Shown here piece after piece: positions 59,211-64,000 of a stretch of DNA of 64,000 nucleotides; position 1 is the first letter of the stretch, and every line of letters begins with the position of its first letter. Both the position numbers and the translations under genes were made by a program. Source of the stretch: Powellomyces hirtus (lineage: Eukaryota; Chytridiomycota; Chytridiomycetes; Spizellomycetales; Powellomycetaceae); the NCBI GenBank assembly GCA_025526995.1, contig JAHLKG010000006.1, positions 434,001 to 498,000 on the forward strand. Reading direction: 5' to 3'. The notes under the pieces were generated by a model, which worked only from the letters and a program-made list of their open reading frames with translations, was not told the DNA's origin and ran no database searches.

Positions 59211-60240
59211 TCAACCTGAGCACCAAAGCGGGAATCCCAGCCCCCCTTCCAACTGCAAAAAAGCCCCCACACGCGCCCGATCACACACCCACGGACACCC
59301 CGTAGCACAGCCAGCCATTTTGTATCATCGAGACCCGGCGATAAAGATAAAAACGCGGCTTGCAGTGCCTTCTTTTCTCTCTCTCTCTCTCTCCCTCGCC
59401 CCATCTTTATTTTTATTTTATTCTATCTTGTCCGACACACGCACACGCACGCACACACACATATTTTGTGAATAATGCAATGGTATTTGGATTATATAAC
59501 ATACCGCGGGTGACGTGCGCTTTTTCGCACCCAACTGGATAGTGTTTGAGTCAATTCCATAGCCACCTCCCGGAAACCACCAAAAGCTAATTCGGGCGAA
59601 CTGCTGGAATGTGTAGTGTTTGGGCAATAACCCGCGCTGGCATAAACGCGCTGGCCCACACTGCTCATTTGCGTAATTGCTTTTTTTTTTTTTAAAAAAA
59701 TTGATATTGATTCGTGGAGTGTAGGGGGGGTGGTTGCAAATGAAAAACAACAAATGGAAGGTACAGAGATGTGCCGCGGGAGCTACTACACTGGCTTAGA
59801 AAAACGCGAGGGGCGCGCTGTTTTGGCCATTTGCACACGGGACGGGAGAAAAGAAATCAACAGTGTTTTTTGTTTTTTTGTTTTTGAAGGGGTGCCAGGG
59901 GTATGTGCAAGTGGGTTGTCTAGTCTGGAAAATGTCCCCAGCGGTGGAAATCGCCATCGTGCCCATTCGCGATGGACCGGGTTGCATGCGTCATGTTTTG
60001 GTATGAGACGGCGATGGAATTCCCCTCTCGGCTCCATTGGTCACCCGAGACATTGTCCAAATGCCCTATGCGTGTACTGTCTGTCGCCCAAGCAGCATGG
60101 GGATGTTCCTTTTTTCGGGGGTGCGTGTGGGGGGGTGATGAATGCGGGGATGGTGTCTGATTCTCCCGCTGAATATTTGGGTGGGCACGCGTAATCGTGT
60201 TTTTGCGCGGGGCGAAATGGGATCTCTCTCTCTCTCTCTT
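59211..60240. other. Intergenic region with CT microsatellites
   Basis: 1.03 kb between the convergent ESF1 and ELF1 genes. It contains (CT)n near 59377-59395, a CA-rich stretch near 59435-59460, an 11-T/7-A junction near 59682-59699, and (TC)n at about 60222-60239 next to the ELF1 stop. No gene motif. Confidence 0.45.
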
Positions 60241-60977
60241 TCACTCGTCGTCTTCATCATTGAGCTGGCGGCCCTCGGCCTCACTGTCCGAGTCCCCAAA
60301 CAAGGCGTCGATGGTCGTAGGTGGTGGTGTGTCGTTGCCGCCGCCGCGATGGATCTTTTTCCGTGGTGGTTCGGGGGACGCGGATGGGGATACTTGGCGA
60401 CTCCTCGAAGTGAGTTTGCGGCGTTGAGAGAGTTGGCGGTCAATGTCGTCGTCGTCGTCCTGTTCCGAATCAGCAGCGCGTTTTCTGCGGCCGCCACCTT
60501 GGTCATATCCTTCCGTGTCATTGTGGTTGTGGTCGTCAAGACGACTTCTGTCGTGGTCGTCGTGGTCTTGGTCATCGATCTCATCATCATCATCATCGAC
60601 ATCATTGAGGCGGGTGGTGTGACCTCGGCCAGTTGTTCTCGCGGCGAGTTTGCGCTCGTTTTCGGCGCGTTGGGCTTCTTCTGCCGAGTCGATCCATGCC
60701 GAGTAGACGTCGACGGGTTCAGCGAGGGAGTGTATTTGGGTTTGGTAGCTGACGTGGCAGGAGCCGCAGACGAGGGTTCCAATCTTGTTTGACATGTCAC
60801 TTGAGGAGAGAGAGAGGCGGTGAGTTGGGAGTCGGGGCGAGGCGAGGGGCGAGGGGGAGATGTTTACAGTTTTACCACGACCGTGTCGTCGTGACTGCAG
60901 TATATGCAGAGAAACTTTTTAGCGAGAATCTGCTTGACTCTTTTCTGAGGTTTGCGAGCCGTCTTTCGTTTTCCCAT
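60241..60977 (-). CDS. ELF1: Transcription elongation factor Elf1 (ELOF1) with acidic tail
   Basis: Two minus-strand exons (60977-60868, 60799-60241) give 222 aa. Elf1 binds elongating RNA polymerase II near the DNA entry site. The basic start MGKRKTARKP is followed by the four-Cys zinc ribbon (FLCIYCSHDDTVVVKLD, then GTLVCGSCHVSYQT) and the family block LAEPVDVYSAWIDSAEEA. The core ends at about residue 85. The other about 135 residues are Asp/Glu/His-rich with basic islands. Animal ELOF1 is 83 aa and yeast Elf1 about 145 aa, so this tail is long. Intron 68 nt. Confidence 0.95.
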
Positions 60978-61123
60978 CGTGACGATATCGATGCACACAA
61001 AAGGTTGCAAGTGAAGATTCGCCAGCGAGGATGGGCGGGGGGCGAAGAGTCAAGGGAGTGTGATGTGCGGATCAGGTGAGGGTCAGGTGAGAGTCATGTG
61101 CGGGTGATTCAAAGACGAGAGCA

Positions 61124-61155
<32 letters not shown>

Positions 61156-61475
61156 TTGAAGAGAAAGAGAGAATGCTATATGTAGGCGCGAGAGAGAGAC
61201 AGAGACAGACTGACTGAGGCGTGGTTTTTGCACTTTTTCCACTTGACTTTTGAGATTGCCATCGAGACGCGCTTTACATAAGCTGTATGACTCGAGGTGT
61301 CGACTTTTGAAAGCGCGTTTTGGGGTTGGAGGTACTTTGACTTTGCAGGTGATAAATGGCAGCCGGATGGAACCAACTGGAACCAGAACCCATAAATCCC
61401 ATGACATGTGACTTTTCAGCTGACAGTCACGTGATTGTCACTGGAGGGTCATGTGAATGTCAAAAAAAAAGTGGC

Positions 61476-61509
61476 AATCTCAAAGTACCTCGGGAGGTAC
61501 TTTGAGATT
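61476..61509. repeat. Perfect inverted repeat
   Basis: Arms of 16 nt (AATCTCAAAGTACCTC and its exact complement) separated by GG. The half-site GGAGGTACTTTGA occurs once more near 61328-61340. It could form a hairpin or be a dimer binding site. Confidence 0.8.
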
Positions 61510-61541
61510 CAAAACGAAATGGCGTCTCCTTCCGTCCATCC

Positions 61542-61542
<1 letters not shown>

Positions 61543-61572
<30 letters not shown>
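61543..61572. repeat. Poly-A tract, 30 nt
   Basis: Uninterrupted A run 33 nt downstream of the inverted repeat. No adjoining retroelement was recognised. Confidence 0.85.
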
Positions 61573-61577
<5 letters not shown>

Positions 61578-62138
61578 AAAGGGTGACAACTGCAAAAACG
61601 GCCTTTTTTGAAATCGTGTTTGAGAAGGTGTTTTGAGACGCGGTCCAAAGTTGTGTGTAACAGGCTGTTGGCCCATTACCATCTCAAAAAGCACATGACT
61701 TTTTACTAATTGATTTCTCGGTCAAAAGTGATCTCGTCTCTGAAAAAACCAGGCCTGAGAGAAAGAGAGAGAGAGAGAGAGAGAGGCAGAGAGAGGGGCG
61801 CTGAAGAGAGAGAGAGGGGATGCTAGATGTAGGCGAGAGAGACACACAGAGATAGACAGACAGTCGCAGAGAGAGAGAGAGTGAAAGTGATAGAGAGAGA
61901 GAGACCGCAGGGAGAGACGGGATGATGCTAGATGTATCCATCCATCCATCCTGCTTGAGACAGAGAAATGGGAATGATCATCCACTCCCTCTCTCTCTCT
62001 CTCTCTCTCTCTAGTCACTCATTGCGCCTACGTCATCTTGTCTGTCTTCAATCCATGAGAACTAACTGACTGACAGCCAGACAGACCAGACTCACTTACT
62101 CTCCACTGTACACTCGTGTTTTTCTTCTCCCACCCGCC

Positions 62139-64000
62139 ATGGCCACTGCAACCCCCTCACTCGTCTCCCCCCCAGTCGTCGCCCCCTCTGTCGTCGCCCC
62201 CTCTGTCGTCCTCGAGGGAAAACCAACCCCGCTCGGCGCAACCTGGGACGGCCTCGGCGTCAACTTTGCCCTCTTCTCTGTCCACGCCACAAGGGTCGAG
62301 CTGTGTCTCTTTTCCCCCGACGGCGCTACCGAACTCGAGCGCATCCAGCTGCCCGAATACACCGACGAAATATGGCACGGCTACCTCCCCGACGCTCGCC
62401 CGGGGACTGTCTACGGCTATCGCGTTTATGGCCCCTACGAGCCCCACAATGGCCACAGGTTTAACCCAAACAAGCTCGTCATTGACCCCTATGCCAAGGC
62501 GTTCGTCGGCACCCTCCTCTGGGACGATTGTCTGTTTGGTTATACGATTGGCCATCATGATAGGGATCTCACCTATGACGAACGCGATAGTGCTCCGTAT
62601 ATGCCAAAGTGCCAGGTCGTCGATCCCGCTTTTACTTGGGGAAGGGAAAGGAAACCAGACATTCCCTGGGAAAAGACCGTTTTTTGTATGTATCCACGCC
62701 AGTGCGAGCGGAGCGAGCACTGGGGAGCGCCGAACCCCGAGCGGAGCGAGACCGAGCGGAGCGAGACCGAGCGAAGCGAGGCGAGGCGAGGGTGATCGAG
62801 CGCAGCGAGGGCTGGCCGAGCGCAGCGAGGCTTTAGTGTTTTTGTGCGAGCGAAGCGAAGCTAGGGTTGGGAAGCGTAGCTAGGGTTGGCCGAGCGCAGC
62901 GAAGCTTTAGTGTTTTGTGCGAGCGGAGCGAGGCGATGCTTGAGAGTGGCGCGCAGCGGAGCCCGCGTTGGCAAGGGTTGGCTCGGCTTTAGTGTTTTGT
63001 GCGAGCGGAGCGAGCGCTGGGGTTGGCCGAGCGTCGCTCGGCTTGAGAGTGGAGCGCAGTTGGCTCGGCTAGGGTTGGGAAGCGGTTCTCATCACTCATT
63101 TCTTCTTCTTCTCCCCCTTTTCTCATCTCTCTCTGCTCTCTTGCGCACGATAGATGAAACCCATGTGAAGGGTTTTACACAGCGCCACCCTGCCGTCCCC
63201 GAGCACCTGCGTGGAACCTACGCCGGTCTGGGCCAAAAGGCGGTCATCGACTACATCAAATCCTTGGGCGTCACATCCGTCGAACTGCTGCCGGTACATT
63301 TCTTTATCGATGACAAGTATTTGCTCGACAACAACTTGGTCAACTACTGGGGATACAACTCGATAGGCTTCTTTGCCCCAGACCCGAGATATTCCGCCAG
63401 CAACCGCATCGAAGAGTTCAAAGAGATGGTACGTGAGGAGCCGATCCAACCCTTTCCCCCACCCCCACAAGGAACAACCTTTTCATGTGCCGAGTTTTTC
63501 CGTTTGTTCAATTTAGGTTGCGCGCTTCCATCAGGCCAACATTGAAGTCATCTTGGATGTTGTTTACAACCACACCCCAGAAGGAAACGAAATGGGCCCC
63601 ACTCTTTGCTTCAAGGGCATCGACAACAAGACATACTACAAAATGTACCACGAGAGCAATCGATACTATGTCAACGACACGGGCTGTGGCAACACAGTTG
63701 ACCTGTCCCACGGTCGTGTCATCCAGCTGGTGCTCGACAGTCTGCGGTACTGGGTGGAAGAAATGCACGTGGACGGTTTCAGATTCGATCTGGCCACCAT
63801 TCTCGGACGTGAAGAGTACGGCTTCAACGAGAATGGCGCGTTTCTCAACAGTGTCAGGCAGGATCCCGTCTTGTCACAGGTCAAGCTGATTGCCGAACCT
63901 TGGGACATTGGACTGGGTGGATACCAAGTCGGACATTTCGCTCCTGGCTGGGCGGAATGGAACGACCGATACCGTGACACTGTCCGCGAATACTGGAAGG
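62139..64000 (+). CDS. Bacterial-type glycogen debranching enzyme (GlgX/isoamylase), 3'-truncated by window
   Basis: Exons 62139-62685, 63154-63428 and 63518-64000 encode the first 435 aa; the gene continues past the window. GlgX-type GH13 enzymes hydrolyse alpha-1,6 branches of glycogen. After about 25 low-complexity residues comes the CBM48-type N-terminal domain ([37 protein letters not shown]). The catalytic barrel shows region [11 protein letters not shown], region [11 protein letters not shown] (nucleophile Asp) and region III IAEPWD (acid/base Glu). [21 protein letters not shown] and WTGCGNT-like DTGCGNT are GlgX/TreX-typical. Fungi usually use the unrelated bifunctional Gdb1 instead. 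Spliceosomal introns show it belongs to this genome. Intron 1 is unusually long and repeat-filled. Confidence 0.92.
62686..63153 (+). repeat. Repeat-filled first intron of glgX
   Basis: A 468-nt intron (GTATGT...GATAG). Most of it is a GC-rich array: about ten copies of GAGCGNAGCGAR, and three copies of CTTTAGTGTTTTGTGCGAGCG (one with an extra T) separated by GCTAGGGTTGG and GGCCGAGCG elements. Most introns in the window are 55-85 nt. Confidence 0.8.

Larger units (their letters stand above)
60978..62138. repeat. Microsatellite-rich spacer upstream of glgX
   Basis: 1.16 kb with GA/CT arrays at about 61116-61150, 61185-61205, 61758-61785, 61868-61905 and 61988-62012. GA arrays are followed by a shared segment ATGCTAKATGTAGGCG (near 61173, 61820 and, shorter, 61926), which suggests an old duplication. 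It also holds a CACGTG core at 61428 (TCACGTGA context), a perfect inverted repeat and a poly-A, both listed separately. No gene. Confidence 0.6.

Noticed and set aside
62700..63080. Coding continuation of glgX through the repeat array
   Set aside because: The GlgX motif order jumps from WEKTVF directly to YETHVKGF at 63154, and the repeat frame adds Arg/Ser/Glu-rich filler before a stop.

Overview
This window is nuclear DNA from a eukaryote with compact genes and short spliceosomal introns (mostly 55-80 nt, GT-AG, often with a CTRAY-like branch point). It is very probably a zoosporic (flagellated) early-diverging fungus such as a chytrid. Fungal-type genes (an Osh3-like GOLD-PH-OSBP protein, Snx41/Atg20, Drs1, Esf1, Tum1, kynureninase, a PL14 lyase) lie beside two genes normally kept only by organisms with cilia or flagella: a SPATA17-like IQ-motif protein and a crescerin/TOGARAM1-like TOG-array protein. 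The species cannot be named from sequence alone.

Layout. 0.8-5.2 kb: reticulon-like ER protein, acylcarnitine-type mitochondrial carrier, SDH4. 5.4-9.4 kb: 20-exon oxysterol-binding protein. 10.5-15.8 kb: secreted PL14 polysaccharide lyase, TFIIA gamma, Drs1 helicase. 16-19.3 kb: accessory-looking stretch with a small secreted Cys-rich protein, a degenerate minisatellite and a decayed F-box-like gene. 19.6-31.9 kb: SPATA17, sorting nexin, triosephosphate isomerase, an SDR reductase, a DUF2231 membrane protein, a CAMK-like kinase, a new 82-aa two-exon gene and a JmjC/cupin-8 oxygenase. 32-51.1 kb: MPP-alpha, kynureninase, crescerin, Prp18, a C-CAP-like protein, Eaf6, Aladin, AMP deaminase. 51.1-54.5 kb: gene-poor, with a 38-nt poly-T. 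54.8-64 kb: mercaptopyruvate sulfurtransferase, Esf1, Elf1, a 1.1-kb microsatellite-rich gap, and the 5' part of a bacterial-type glycogen debranching enzyme (GlgX/isoamylase) that runs off the window and carries a 468-nt repeat-filled intron.

Most genes are unrelated housekeeping genes packed head-to-head or tail-to-tail, with no operon-like logic. Several pairs share short divergent promoters (TFIIA/Drs1, small protein/JmjC, MPP-alpha/kynureninase, Tum1/Esf1). Most exon structures were rebuilt by hand from splice consensus and reading phase. Where exon coordinates are listed, the exon lengths sum to an exact multiple of three. The least certain structures are the sorting nexin 5' end, the Aladin 5' end and the hypothetical genes at 51.6-52.2 and 53.7-54.5 kb.
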